From Oxalobacteraceae bacterium OTU3CAMAD1 (GTDB taxonomy: Bacteria; Pseudomonadota; Gammaproteobacteria; Burkholderiales; Burkholderiaceae_D): a stretch of 64,000 bases of DNA. This document shows, one piece after another, positions 25,485 to 33,164 of this stretch (positions are counted from its first letter, which is position 1; the number at the start of each line of letters is the position of its first letter). Under the pieces are notes generated by a model. It worked only from the letters and a program-made list of their open reading frames with translations, was not told the DNA's origin and did no database searches. The stretch covers positions 5,952,001 through 6,016,000 of the forward strand of contig CP099650.1 of NCBI GenBank assembly GCA_024123915.1, read 5' to 3'. Position numbers and translations under genes: made by a program.

Positions 25485-26513
25485 TCAACGTGAATACGGC
25501 GCCGCCAACGGATCGCCGATGAACACGCCCTGCGCCGGCCAGGCCACACTTTTCCAATAGGCCTCGATGGCGCTATCGCCGCTCAGGTAGCGCTTGAGCA
25601 GCACCGTCGGATGGGGGAATTTCTGCACGTGGTTGCACGGTTCGGAGACGGTGCCGTAGCTGGCCGTGGCGCCGGCCTCGAGCCAGCGCAGGCTGCTCAT
25701 CTGGCCCTCCCCCAGCAGGTCGCCGCCGGTCGACGTCAAATGGTCGGCCAGCGCGCCCGGCAGGAAACGCAGCGTGTCCAGTTTGTCGACTTTGACCATG
25801 CCGGTCTGGTAGAACATGATGTCCTGCGCATCCTCGAGGGCGTCGGCGTTGAGCCGCTTGATCGTCAGATCGTGCGAGGCCACCTTGCCGGCCGGCGGGA
25901 ACAGTCGCGCGCGCACGCTGCGCAGGCTGTCGGAAGTGGTCAGGTAATAGGCGCTGGCGGCCGGGAAACGGAAATAGCGGGTCCCGCCACGGGCGATGAG
26001 CTCCTTGGCCAGCGGTACCGAGCCGGTCGGCATCAGCATGCTGATCTTCATTGCCGCCATGGCCGGCGAGACCTGGTCGGCGGCGAACCAGCCGCTGGGC
26101 TTGCCCGGACCGCAAGGGGCCGAACACTGGGCGGCGTCGTAGCCTAGGGTCAGCGCCGAGGTGATGGAATTGCAGCCGACCGCGTACGGCGCGGTCCACA
26201 CCATGAGCACGGCGCGGATGTCGGGGCCGAGCCGCTCGAGGATTTGCTGGCGCAGCGGGGCGAATTGCTCCGGCGTGAGCTGGCGCGGCGACTTGGGGAT
26301 GCGCACGTGGACGATATTTTTTTCGGGAATGCCGCGGGCGTCGCGGTAGAGCGCGCCGATGGCGACGCTGTTGGGTTCGTCGTCATTGACGACCAGCGCC
26401 AGTTGGGACGGCGCCAGCGCGGCGGCGGCCGGCCCGGCCAGGGTCAGGCCCAAGGCGTTGATGGCGGCCCCGAGGGCGGTTTTCTGCTTTGTGTACCAGG
26501 GCGTGGCGCGCAC
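25485..26513 (-). CDS. TIGR03790-family exported protein of unknown function
   Basis: A 342-residue protein matching the TIGR03790 pattern: LALVVNDDEPNSVAIGALYR near the N-terminus, RGIPEKNIVHVRIPKSPRQL, VWTAPYAVGCNSITSALTLG, GQMSSLRWLEAGATASYGTV, SEPCNHVQKFPHP, and the closing WPAQGVFIGDPLAAPY. A hydrophobic stretch (about 14-34) looks like a signal peptide. Start is the GTG at 26513, preceded by an unusually strong GGAGGAGGGAAG. The family has no established biochemical role. It follows a terminator, so it probably has its own promoter in 26514-26590, and none was identified. Confidence 0.85.
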   Translation of the reverse strand: MRATPWYTKQKTALGAAINALGLTLAGPAAAALAPSQLALVVNDDEPNSVAIGALYRDARGIPEKNIVHVRIPKSPRQLTPEQFAPLRQQILERLGPDIRAVLMVWTAPYAVGCNSITSALTLGYDAAQCSAPCGPGKPSGWFAADQVSPAMAAMKISMLMPTGSVPLAKELIARGGTRYFRFPAASAYYLTTSDSLRSVRARLFPPAGKVASHDLTIKRLNADALEDAQDIMFYQTGMVKVDKLDTLRFLPGALADHLTSTGGDLLGEGQMSSLRWLEAGATASYGTVSEPCNHVQKFPHPTVLLKRYLSGDSAIEAYWKSVAWPAQGVFIGDPLAAPYSR

Positions 26514-26591
26514 CTTCCCTCCTCCGCTTGCGCCGGTCGGTGTGACCGGACTTGCATCATTATAGAGGCGGAAAGGTGGCCGTAAAAATAA

Positions 26592-26622
26592 AAAAAGCCC
26601 CGGGGCGTAGCCGGGGCTTTTT
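26592..26622 (-). terminator. Rho-independent terminator of the PEP-CTERM gene at 26670
   Basis: A 12-bp stem AAAAAGCCCCGG/CCGGGGCTTTTT with a 7-base loop; on the minus strand it is followed by a T-rich tract. The symmetry would let it work in both directions. Confidence 0.9.
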
Positions 26623-26669
26623 GATGCCGCGCGCGCCGTTGGGCGCGGCCGCGGCGTACGCGTGCTTAA

Positions 26670-27164
26670 TTAAGCAGCGTTTTTAGCTTTGCGACGACGA
26701 GCCATGAAGCCCAGCAGGCCCAGGCCGCCCAGCATCATTGCGTAGGTTTCGGCTTCTGGAACGGCGGTCACGGTCACGTCACCGCTGTAGGTAGCGCCGG
26801 TCATGGCGGTACCGAACAGGTTCAGGGTGAACGACGACGCTGGGCTCGAGCTGAAGAAAGCGTAACGGCCTTTGCCAGCCGAGGTCAGTTCGCCAGGAAC
26901 GCCGTTCAGGTTCGACTGTGCCGACCAGCTCAGGTTCTGACCGCTGATGCTGACGTCAATCATGTAGTAACCAGCAGCCAGGCCGGTGAAGGTGATGATG
27001 TCGCTGCCACCCGACAGGATGCCGTCGCCTGCAACGGACTTGCCGTTGAAGTGGTTCATGTCGCTGGTCGGCGGGGTCACGTAGATCTGTACGGACTGGT
27101 CTGCTGCCATGGCGTTGAACGAAGCGGCGGCCAGCAGAGCGGCGAAGATGTGTTTCAGTTTCAT
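26670..27164 (-). CDS. Small PEP-CTERM protein, probably highly expressed
   Basis: A 164-residue exported protein. Signal peptide MKLKHIFAALLAAASFNAMA is cleaved before ADQSVQ. The mature domain (about 22-135) is predicted beta-rich, with no cysteines and no catalytic motif. The tail is VPEAETYAMMLGGLGLLG then ARRRKAKNAA, again with PEA in place of PEP. It has its own AT-rich leader with an extended -10 promoter, AAGGA before the ATG, and a strong terminator. Codon use is richer in GCT, GGT, GTA and TCC than its neighbours, which suggests high expression. A matrix or surface structural role is plausible but unproved. Confidence 0.85.
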   Translation of the reverse strand: MKLKHIFAALLAAASFNAMAADQSVQIYVTPPTSDMNHFNGKSVAGDGILSGGSDIITFTGLAAGYYMIDVSISGQNLSWSAQSNLNGVPGELTSAGKGRYAFFSSSPASSFTLNLFGTAMTGATYSGDVTVTAVPEAETYAMMLGGLGLLGFMARRRKAKNAA

Positions 27165-27234
27165 CAGAAAATCCTTAAGGAGGTTATAGGCCGCCGGAGC
27201 CGGCCACTTGTTTGTTCACTAGTAACTAGACAAC

Positions 27235-27243
27235 ATCATAGCA
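27235..27243 (-). promoter_or_regulatory. Extended -10 promoter of the small PEP-CTERM gene
   Basis: On the minus strand TGCTATGAT is an extended -10 element about 70 bp before the ATG at 27164. The -35 region (CAACTT at 17 bp) is weak. Just downstream, TTGT...ACAA around CTAGTAACTAG (27211-27232) is an inverted repeat that could be an operator. Confidence 0.45.
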
Positions 27244-27597
27244 TAAAGAAAGCAATTAAGTTGCTCTTTTTTTATTTTACATATTCTTATTGAAAGCCTT
27301 TTTCATAGCGTGAAATAAATGTTGCGACGCGGTATTTTTACTTACCGCAATGCGGAAACTCCATCGCTCAGTCAGCCTTGCCAAAGAAGCTTATCAGCAA
27401 TAAGTTCTTCAAAAACAAAGACTTGGACGTTGCTTGCAAATTGGCGAACAATTGCCACCGGGTAATTCAAAAAACACAACAGCATGTTATCGGTTGACGA
27501 ACATTGTGGGCTAACAGCCACGCGGCGACACAATTTTGTTGGGTAAACCGCAATATGGATGCGCCGGCAAAGCAGCAGGGATGGAACCGGCCGGACG
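27244..27597. other. AT-rich intergenic region without a gene
   Basis: About 350 bp, much lower in GC than the surroundings, with no coding pattern on either strand. Short A/T runs and small inverted repeats occur (for example around 27330-27352), but nothing that can be named. It could contain regulatory sites for the PEP-CTERM gene or a small RNA. Confidence 0.45.
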
Positions 27598-27626
27598 AAA
27601 AAAAACCCGCGTCGGACGACGCGGGT
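27598..27626 (-). terminator. Rho-independent terminator of manC copy 2
   Basis: Stem ACCCGCGTC/GACGCGGGT with loop GGAC, followed on the minus strand by eight T residues. It lies 40 bp after the manC stop. manC copy 1 has no equivalent sequence of its own. Confidence 0.88.
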
Positions 27627-27665
27627 GGTGCGGGTTCCGTGGGACCCCGGCGGCGCGCTGCGGGA

Positions 27666-29075
27666 TCAGACGCGCTGGTAGACATCCTCGAAGCGGACGA
27701 TGTCGTCCTCGCCCAGGTAGCTGCCGGACTGCACCTCAATCAGCTCCAGCGGCAGTTTGCCCGGGTTTTCCAGACGGTGGTTCATGCCGATCGGAATATA
27801 GGTCGACTGGTTTTCCGACAGCAAGGTGACGCTGTCGCCGCACGTCACGCGTGCCGTGCCGCTGACCACGATCCAGTGTTCGGCGCGATGGTGGTGCATC
27901 TGCAGCGACAGCTTGCCGCCCGGATTGACCGTGATGCGCTTGACCTGGAAACGCTCGCCGATGTCGATGCCCTCGTAGCAACCCCACGGACGGTACACCT
28001 TGGTGTGGTGCAAATGCTCGGTGCGCTCGGTCGTCTTCAAATGCTCGACCACCTGCTTGACCCGCTGCACCTGGTCCTTGTGCGCCACCAGCACCGCGTC
28101 GGCGGTCTCGACCACCACCAGGTCGCTGACGCCGACCAGCGCCACGATGCGGCTCTCGGCACGCACCAGCGAATTGTTCACGCCGTCCAGATAAACGTCG
28201 CCGCGCGTGGCGTTGCCGGCCGCGTCATGCGGCAGCACGTCGCGCAAGGCCGACCACGAACCGACGTCGCTCCAGCCGATGTCGGCCGGCACCACCACCG
28301 CGTGCTGCGTGCGCTCCATGACGGCGTAGTCGATCGAATCGGACGGGCTGGCCGCAAAGGCGGCTTCGTCCAGGCGGCAGAAGTCCATGTCGCGGTAGGC
28401 TTTTTGCACCGCCGTCGCGGCGGCGGCGGCGATGGCCGGCGCGAATTCGGCCAGCTCGCTCAAATAACGCTCGGCGCGGAACAGGAACATGCCGCTGTTC
28501 CAATAATAGGCCCCGTCGTCGAGGAAGGACTGGGCCTTGGCCTGGTCCGGCTTTTCGACGAAGCGGTCGACTTTATACGCGGCGCCGACGGCCGCGCCGC
28601 GATGGATGTAGCCGTAGCCGGTCTCCGGCGCGGTCGGCACCACGCCGAAGGTGGCCAGCGCGCCCTCGCCCGCCAACTGGGCGGCGCTGGCGATGGCGGC
28701 GTGGAAGGCGGCGCGGTCGGTGATCACGTGGTCGGCCGGCAGCACCAGCATCAGCGCCTCCGGATCGATGGCGCGCAGGTACTCGGCGGCGGCGGCCACC
28801 GCCGGCGCCGTGTTGCGCCCGGCCGATTCGAGCATGATGCCCAGCGGCGTGACGCCGATCTCGCGCAACTGCTCGGCCACCATGAAGCGGTGCTCGTTAC
28901 CGCAGACGATCAGCGGCGCCTGCAACTCGGCCCCGCCCTTGAGGCGCAGCACGGTTTCCTGCAACATCGTGCGGTCCGATACCAAGGGCAACAATTGCTT
29001 TGGCAACACGGCGCGCGACAGCGGCCACAAACGGGTGCCGGCGCCGCCGGACAGGATTACTGGGTAAATTTTCAT
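27666..29075 (-). CDS. manC: Mannose-1-phosphate guanylyltransferase / mannose-6-phosphate isomerase (copy 2)
   Basis: Near-identical twin of 17418-18827, also 469 residues. Differences I can see at protein level are few: Leu/Ile at residue 3, His/Glu in the LPL-x-LIEVQSG segment near the C-terminus, and the last residue Thr/Val. Both active domains are intact (GGAGTRLWPLSR; MHHHRAEHWIVVSG). Unlike copy 1, this gene is in an operon: its ATG overlaps the stop of the upstream nucleotidyltransferase gene as ATGA, and it has its own terminator. Longer in-frame starts are rejected for that reason. It supplies GDP-mannose. The high identity suggests recent duplication or gene conversion. Confidence 0.95.
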   Translation of the reverse strand: MKIYPVILSGGAGTRLWPLSRAVLPKQLLPLVSDRTMLQETVLRLKGGAELQAPLIVCGNEHRFMVAEQLREIGVTPLGIMLESAGRNTAPAVAAAAEYLRAIDPEALMLVLPADHVITDRAAFHAAIASAAQLAGEGALATFGVVPTAPETGYGYIHRGAAVGAAYKVDRFVEKPDQAKAQSFLDDGAYYWNSGMFLFRAERYLSELAEFAPAIAAAAATAVQKAYRDMDFCRLDEAAFAASPSDSIDYAVMERTQHAVVVPADIGWSDVGSWSALRDVLPHDAAGNATRGDVYLDGVNNSLVRAESRIVALVGVSDLVVVETADAVLVAHKDQVQRVKQVVEHLKTTERTEHLHHTKVYRPWGCYEGIDIGERFQVKRITVNPGGKLSLQMHHHRAEHWIVVSGTARVTCGDSVTLLSENQSTYIPIGMNHRLENPGKLPLELIEVQSGSYLGEDDIVRFEDVYQRV

Positions 29076-30226
29076 GCAACATCCTCTTGTTTTTCGGCAT
29101 CGGCCGGGTTGCGCCGCTTGTTGCGGCGGTCGCGGGCGTTGGTCCACTCGCCGTCGCCGTATTCGGACACGTGCCGCATCTCGCCGGCGCGGTCGACACT
29201 GTAATCCTTGAAGACGATCATTTCATCAAGCTTTACGTTATGTAACACCCGGGTATATTCGAACAGCACGCTGCGCACGATGTTGGCGCCGGCGCAGATA
29301 TGGCTGCCATGGCCGATCCAGGTCGGGCCGATGATGGTGCTGCCCGCTTCGATCTTGCAACCGGAGCCGATGTAGACGGGTCCCTCGATGGTGGTGCCTT
29401 CCCAGTCGATGCTGGTGTTGAGGCCGACCCAGATGCCGTCGGCCAGCTGGATGCCCGGCACGTCCATGTGGGCGACCTCGCCCATCATCACGCTCTGCGA
29501 CACTTCCCAGTAGTCCTTGACGCTGCCGATGTCGATCCAGCTGAAGGTGCGGTTCTGCGAGAAGAACGGCACACCTTTTTCCACCAGCAGCGGGAACAGC
29601 TGGGAACCGATGTCGAACACCTCGCCGGCCGGGATCAGGTCGAGGATCTCCGGTTCGAAGATATAGATGCCGGTGCTGACGAAGTTCGACAGGGCCTCCT
29701 CCTGCTTCGGCTTTTCCTGGAACTGCTTGATGCGCCCTTCCTTGTCGCTGACCACCACGCCGTAGCTCTCGACCTTGTCCCACGGCACTTCGCGGCAGAT
29801 CACGCTGGCCTTGGCGCCCTTGCGGCGGTGTTCGAACAGCGCCGACTTCAAGTCCAGGTTGATGACGGCGTCGCCGCACAGCACGATGGTGGTGTCGTCG
29901 AAGAAGCCGCCGAACTCCTGGATCTTCTTCATGCCGCCAGCCGAGCCCAGCGCCTCCGGGACGACCTCTCCCTTGTCATTGGTGTACCCTTCGAACGAGT
30001 AGCCGATCTGCACGCCGTACTGGTCGCCTTCGCCGAAGTACTCTTCGATCTTCTCGTGCAGATAGCTGACATTGACCATGATTTCGTTGACGCCGTATTT
30101 GGCCAGGTGTTCGATCAGGTAAGCCATGACCGGTTTGCCGAGCACCGGTATCATCGGTTTCGGTAAATCGAAGGTCAGCGGGCGCACCCGGGTCCCCTTG
30201 CCTGCAGCCAAGATCATCGCCTTCAT
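29072..30226 (-). CDS. Sugar-1-phosphate nucleotidyltransferase with left-handed beta-helix domain
   Basis: A 384-residue cytoplasmic enzyme. Residues about 1-235 form the nucleotidyltransferase domain, with MKAMILAAGKGTRVRPLTFD, then LPKPMIPVLGKPV, the metal-site CGDAVINLDL, and the FQEKPK lysine motif. About 255-350 is a hexapeptide beta-helix (IWVGLNTSIDWEGTTIEGPV, YIGSGCKIEAGSTIIGPTWI). This is the architecture of GDP-mannose pyrophosphorylase-like or UDP/dTDP-glucose synthases; the base and sugar cannot be fixed from sequence alone. The ATG at 30226 is behind GAGGA. It overlaps manC by 4 bp, so both are coexpressed and probably share a pathway to GDP-mannose or a related precursor. Confidence 0.88.
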   Translation of the reverse strand: MKAMILAAGKGTRVRPLTFDLPKPMIPVLGKPVMAYLIEHLAKYGVNEIMVNVSYLHEKIEEYFGEGDQYGVQIGYSFEGYTNDKGEVVPEALGSAGGMKKIQEFGGFFDDTTIVLCGDAVINLDLKSALFEHRRKGAKASVICREVPWDKVESYGVVVSDKEGRIKQFQEKPKQEEALSNFVSTGIYIFEPEILDLIPAGEVFDIGSQLFPLLVEKGVPFFSQNRTFSWIDIGSVKDYWEVSQSVMMGEVAHMDVPGIQLADGIWVGLNTSIDWEGTTIEGPVYIGSGCKIEAGSTIIGPTWIGHGSHICAGANIVRSVLFEYTRVLHNVKLDEMIVFKDYSVDRAGEMRHVSEYGDGEWTNARDRRNKRRNPADAEKQEDVA

Positions 30227-30342
30227 ATATGGTCCTCTATAAAATAGGTAAAAAAAATGCCCGCCGGCGGGGGCCGGGGCGCCAACAATGTGGCGCCGCG
30301 CGGCCCGCACGCGGGGTTGGCCCGGGCGGCAGGAAGGATCAT

Positions 30343-30371
30343 GACATAGCAACAACATTTTTACCAGTGAA
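30343..30371 (-). promoter_or_regulatory. Candidate promoter of the nucleotidyltransferase-manC operon
   Basis: Minus strand: TTCACT (30371-30366), a 17-bp spacer ending TGC, then TATGTC (30348-30343). Four of six bases match at each box, plus the extended TG. The leader would be about 110 bases. A palindrome ATGTGCACAT lies just upstream. Confidence 0.35.
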
Positions 30372-30481
30372 AAATGCTGCATGTGCACATAAATCGTCCG
30401 GCCGGCCCGTCTCTTGCGTTTCGCTACCGAAATATAGCAGACCGGCGGCCGCGCGCCCGCTCCGCTGGCGGACCGTGCGCG

Positions 30482-30513
30482 GCGCCGGGTTTGCGCTGGC
30501 GCAAACCCGGCGC
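30482..30513. repeat. Perfect inverted repeat, 15-bp arms
   Basis: GCGCCGGGTTTGCGC and its exact complement are separated by only TG. It lies at the junction of GC-rich and AT-rich DNA, between divergent genes, where a terminator is not expected. It could be an operator or an attenuator-like structure, or a dispersed palindromic repeat. Confidence 0.7.
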
Positions 30514-30845
30514 GCTTAATACCTAAAGCATATCAAGGAGCAATCTTGGGATATTCATTTAATTCTCTTTTAATACTAACCATATTTAATCCTTGATCAG
30601 TGACTTTAATAATCGGCAACGACCAGGAATTATTATATTGATTATATTAACTTTAAAAAATAGCCGGTGTAATTTGCGCAAGAAACGCCATGACAGCCGC
30701 AGCGGCCATGCGTCGGACGCCCAAGCATTGAACAGAATGAAATAAAAAATGACAATCATTGCGCCACGCGCCGCGGAGTATTTGCGCGGATACGTCAGAT
30801 TCAACCGTCAAACCCAAAAGAATTCCATACGGCAAGAAATCTGTG

Positions 30846-30851
30846 TATAAT
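30846..30851 (+). promoter_or_regulatory. -10 element upstream of the SDGHAD gene
   Basis: A perfect TATAAT about 55 bp before the ATG at 30906. The matching -35 position (TTCCAT at 30823-30828, 17-bp spacer) is poor, so an activator may be needed. Confidence 0.5.
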
Positions 30852-30905
30852 ATTTTTCAGGGATGCGGTTAATGCCCTCCACATTCATCCAATCAGGAGT
30901 TAATC

Positions 30906-32378
30906 ATGTTCTTCGGGAAATCAACTGGCTCGTCCGGCCAACATCTTGTCAAACTGGTCGGCTGGTCGATGCTCAGCGCCAGCGCCCTCAGCTTCAACGC
31001 GGGCGCCCAGACCACCACGGCCCCGGTGGCCGGCGGTTTCGAGAGCTACCAAAAGCCATTCGCGGCCACCTCGCTGTGGAACTCGCGCCCGGTCAATCCG
31101 GTGCTCGGCACGTATGAGATTCCGAAGTCGAGCTACTACCCGACCGTGCAGGGCGGCGCCTGGTCGACCGGGCTGTTCCTGGCCAAGACCACCGACGGCC
31201 CGATGACCGTGACCGGCCTGAACGGCGCGGCCGGCGTCAACGACCCGGACACCCTGCTGTCGCGCCCGGTGACCCTGCCGCGCTGGCCTGCCGGCACGCT
31301 GCCAGCCACCGGCAGCGACGGCCACGCCGACATCTATGATCCGGTCACCGGCATCATCCACTCGTTCTGGCAGCTCAAGAACGTCAACGGCAAATGGCAG
31401 GCCGCGCTGTACGCCTGGTCGCCGTCCAAAGGCACCGGCTGGGGCGACCCGGCGCACTTCTACCACGGCTCGCGCGCCACCGGCGTGCCCGCCACCGCCG
31501 GCCTGATCCGCGCGCACGAAATCAAGGACGGCCAGGCCACCTACAAGCACGCGCTGGCCATGTCGCTGACCTATAACGCGCTGTCGGCCAAGACGCCGTA
31601 TATTTACCCGGCCACCTCGGCCGACCGCGACGCGGTCCAGACCAATACGGGCCAGATCCCGCAGGGCGCGTTGATGATGCTGCCGGCGAGCTACGACACC
31701 TCGAAGATCACCAATCTGGATCTGCGCAAAGTGGCCGAGACGCTCAAGAGCTACGGCGCTTATGTGGTCGACCGCAACATCGGCACCCCGTTCGCGATCT
31801 ATGTCGAAAACGGCGCGGCCTTCAACCTGCACGGCACCGGCTGGAACAACGCCGTGGCGGCCGAATTGGACCGTATCCGCGCCAACCTGCGCCAGGTGGT
31901 GTCGGCGCCGAACTGGGTGGACGGCAACGGCAAGGCCGTCAGCGGCAGCGTCCCGGCCAGCATCAACGCGCTGTCGATGCGCGGTCCATGGACCCGCAGC
32001 TGGGGCACCACCACGCCGACCTTCGATTCCTGGGCCCAAGCCCTGGTGTTCCCGACCTCGACCACGAGGACCATCGTGAGCAACGGCAACTCTAGCGGCC
32101 TGAGCAAGGTTACCTGGGGCAAGCCAGCGGCCGGCAGCACGCAGAAATTCAGCGTCATCGCCACCGGCGGCGCCCGCCTCAAGATCCAGGTCTATTCCGG
32201 CAGCACGATGAAGTTCCAGTCGGGCGACCTGGCCAACGGCGAATCGGCACGCTTCGTCTGGCCGGACAACGCCTGGATCATCCTGTCGGCCATGGGCGGC
32301 GTCGGCGGCCCGTCGACGGTCCGCGCCGACCTGGTTGCCGTCCCGGCCGAAGCCACGACGGTCGCCATCAAGAAATAA
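30906..32378 (+). CDS. Secreted protein of unknown function, SDGHAD paralogue 1
   Basis: A 490-residue protein with a signal-like N-terminus (LVKLVGWSMLSASALSFNAGAQ). The core (about 45-355) contains GSDGHADIYDPVTGIIHSFW (136-155), GSRATGVPATAGLIRAHEI, YIYPATSADRDA and AYVVDRNIGTPFAIYVENGA. A C-terminal beta-sandwich-like part (about 380-490) has KIQVYSGSTMKFQSGDLANG. I recognise the pattern from uncharacterised secreted bacterial proteins but know no assigned activity. The repeated His, Asp, Arg and Glu in conserved blocks suggest an enzyme, possibly acting on polysaccharide. A collinear paralogue is at 53923-55356, on the far side of the eps operon. No PEP-CTERM signal. It has its own promoter and terminator. 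Confidence 0.75.
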   Translation: MFFGKSTGSSGQHLVKLVGWSMLSASALSFNAGAQTTTAPVAGGFESYQKPFAATSLWNSRPVNPVLGTYEIPKSSYYPTVQGGAWSTGLFLAKTTDGPMTVTGLNGAAGVNDPDTLLSRPVTLPRWPAGTLPATGSDGHADIYDPVTGIIHSFWQLKNVNGKWQAALYAWSPSKGTGWGDPAHFYHGSRATGVPATAGLIRAHEIKDGQATYKHALAMSLTYNALSAKTPYIYPATSADRDAVQTNTGQIPQGALMMLPASYDTSKITNLDLRKVAETLKSYGAYVVDRNIGTPFAIYVENGAAFNLHGTGWNNAVAAELDRIRANLRQVVSAPNWVDGNGKAVSGSVPASINALSMRGPWTRSWGTTTPTFDSWAQALVFPTSTTRTIVSNGNSSGLSKVTWGKPAAGSTQKFSVIATGGARLKIQVYSGSTMKFQSGDLANGESARFVWPDNAWIILSAMGGVGGPSTVRADLVAVPAEATTVAIKK

Positions 32379-32411
32379 GGCGCTCCGCCTGCCGCCCGCG
32401 CACGCGGGCCC

Positions 32412-32457
32412 GGCGCATGCCCGACGCTTCCCGCGTCGGCCATGCGCCTTTTCTTTT
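32412..32457 (+). terminator. Rho-independent terminator after the SDGHAD gene
   Basis: GGCGCATG and CCGACGC pair with GCGTCGG and CATGCGCC around a TTCCC loop, with one internal C-C mismatch (32412-32448). TTTTCTTTT follows. Confidence 0.88.
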
Positions 32458-32562
32458 GCGGTGCACCAAAAAAACGGCCGCCCCGGCGACAATGGATTAA
32501 AATACATCTTTTTAATCGCGGCGCCCAGGCGGCGCCCGCCTGGCAAGGAAAGCACCGACCCC

Positions 32563-33120
32563 ATGAGCTATGACCCGGACTGGGCGGCAGACCTGCAACG
32601 CTACGCGATGCGGCGGCCGTTCTTAAAAGAACAATCGATCTGGGCCGTCTGGCTGTACCGGCGCGGCCGCCGGCTCGACCGCCGCCCCGCCGGCGCGCTG
32701 CGCAAGCTGTCGCTGGCGCTGTACTGGCTGATGTTCCGCGTCATCGAGACGGCCACCGGCGTGAGCCTGCCCAAGAGCGCGCGCATCGGCCCCGGCCTGC
32801 GGATCTGGCACTTCGGCAACATCTTCCTGCACGCCGACACCGTCATCGGCGCCAATTGCACCCTGCGCCAGGGCGTGACGATCGGCAACCGCCACCCGGA
32901 CGGGCCGGTGCCCGTCATCGGCGACAACGTCGAGTTCGGCGCGTACGCGCAGGTGCTCGGCGGCGTGCGCATCGGCGACAACGCCCGCATCGGCGCGATG
33001 GCGGTGGTGCTGTGCGACGTGCCCGACGGCTGCACCGCCGTCGGTGCCCCGGCCCGCGTGATCGCCACCCCGGCGTCATCGCCGGCAGCGGCGGCGACGG
33101 CCGCGCGCGACGCCGCGTGA
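32563..33120 (+). CDS. Serine-acetyltransferase-like hexapeptide acyltransferase
   Basis: A 185-residue cytoplasmic protein. The helical N-terminus (about 1-70) resembles the CysE-type alpha domain in short form. About 75-165 is a left-handed beta-helix with hexapeptide repeats ([57 protein letters not shown]). The catalytic His of acetyltransferases is present in the IWHFGN block. Length is below that of full CysE. In a polysaccharide locus such proteins more often O-acetylate sugars than make O-acetylserine, but sequence cannot decide. The ATG at 32563 is preceded by AAGGAAAG at a rather long distance. galE follows 44 bp downstream. Confidence 0.82.
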   Translation: MSYDPDWAADLQRYAMRRPFLKEQSIWAVWLYRRGRRLDRRPAGALRKLSLALYWLMFRVIETATGVSLPKSARIGPGLRIWHFGNIFLHADTVIGANCTLRQGVTIGNRHPDGPVPVIGDNVEFGAYAQVLGGVRIGDNARIGAMAVVLCDVPDGCTAVGAPARVIATPASSPAAAATAARDAA

Positions 33121-33164
33121 GCGCCCCCCTCTTTTCCCGTTTCACTGATAAAAAGGAAGTAACG

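Larger units (their letters stand above)
30227..30905. other. Long divergent intergenic region
   Basis: About 680 bp between the leftward sugar-nucleotide operon and the rightward SDGHAD gene. The part at 30530-30860 is strikingly AT-rich and has no convincing coding pattern. Identified pieces are a leftward promoter candidate, a perfect palindrome and a rightward -10 element, each listed separately. Confidence 0.55.

Noticed and set aside
27250..27600. Possible riboswitch or small RNA in the AT-rich gap
   Set aside because: Only weak small inverted repeats were seen. No consensus of a known riboswitch class could be matched by eye.
30586..30835. Small open frames in the AT-rich region before the SDGHAD gene
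   Set aside because: Short, overlapping each other in different frames, no ribosome sites. AT-rich DNA yields such frames by chance.
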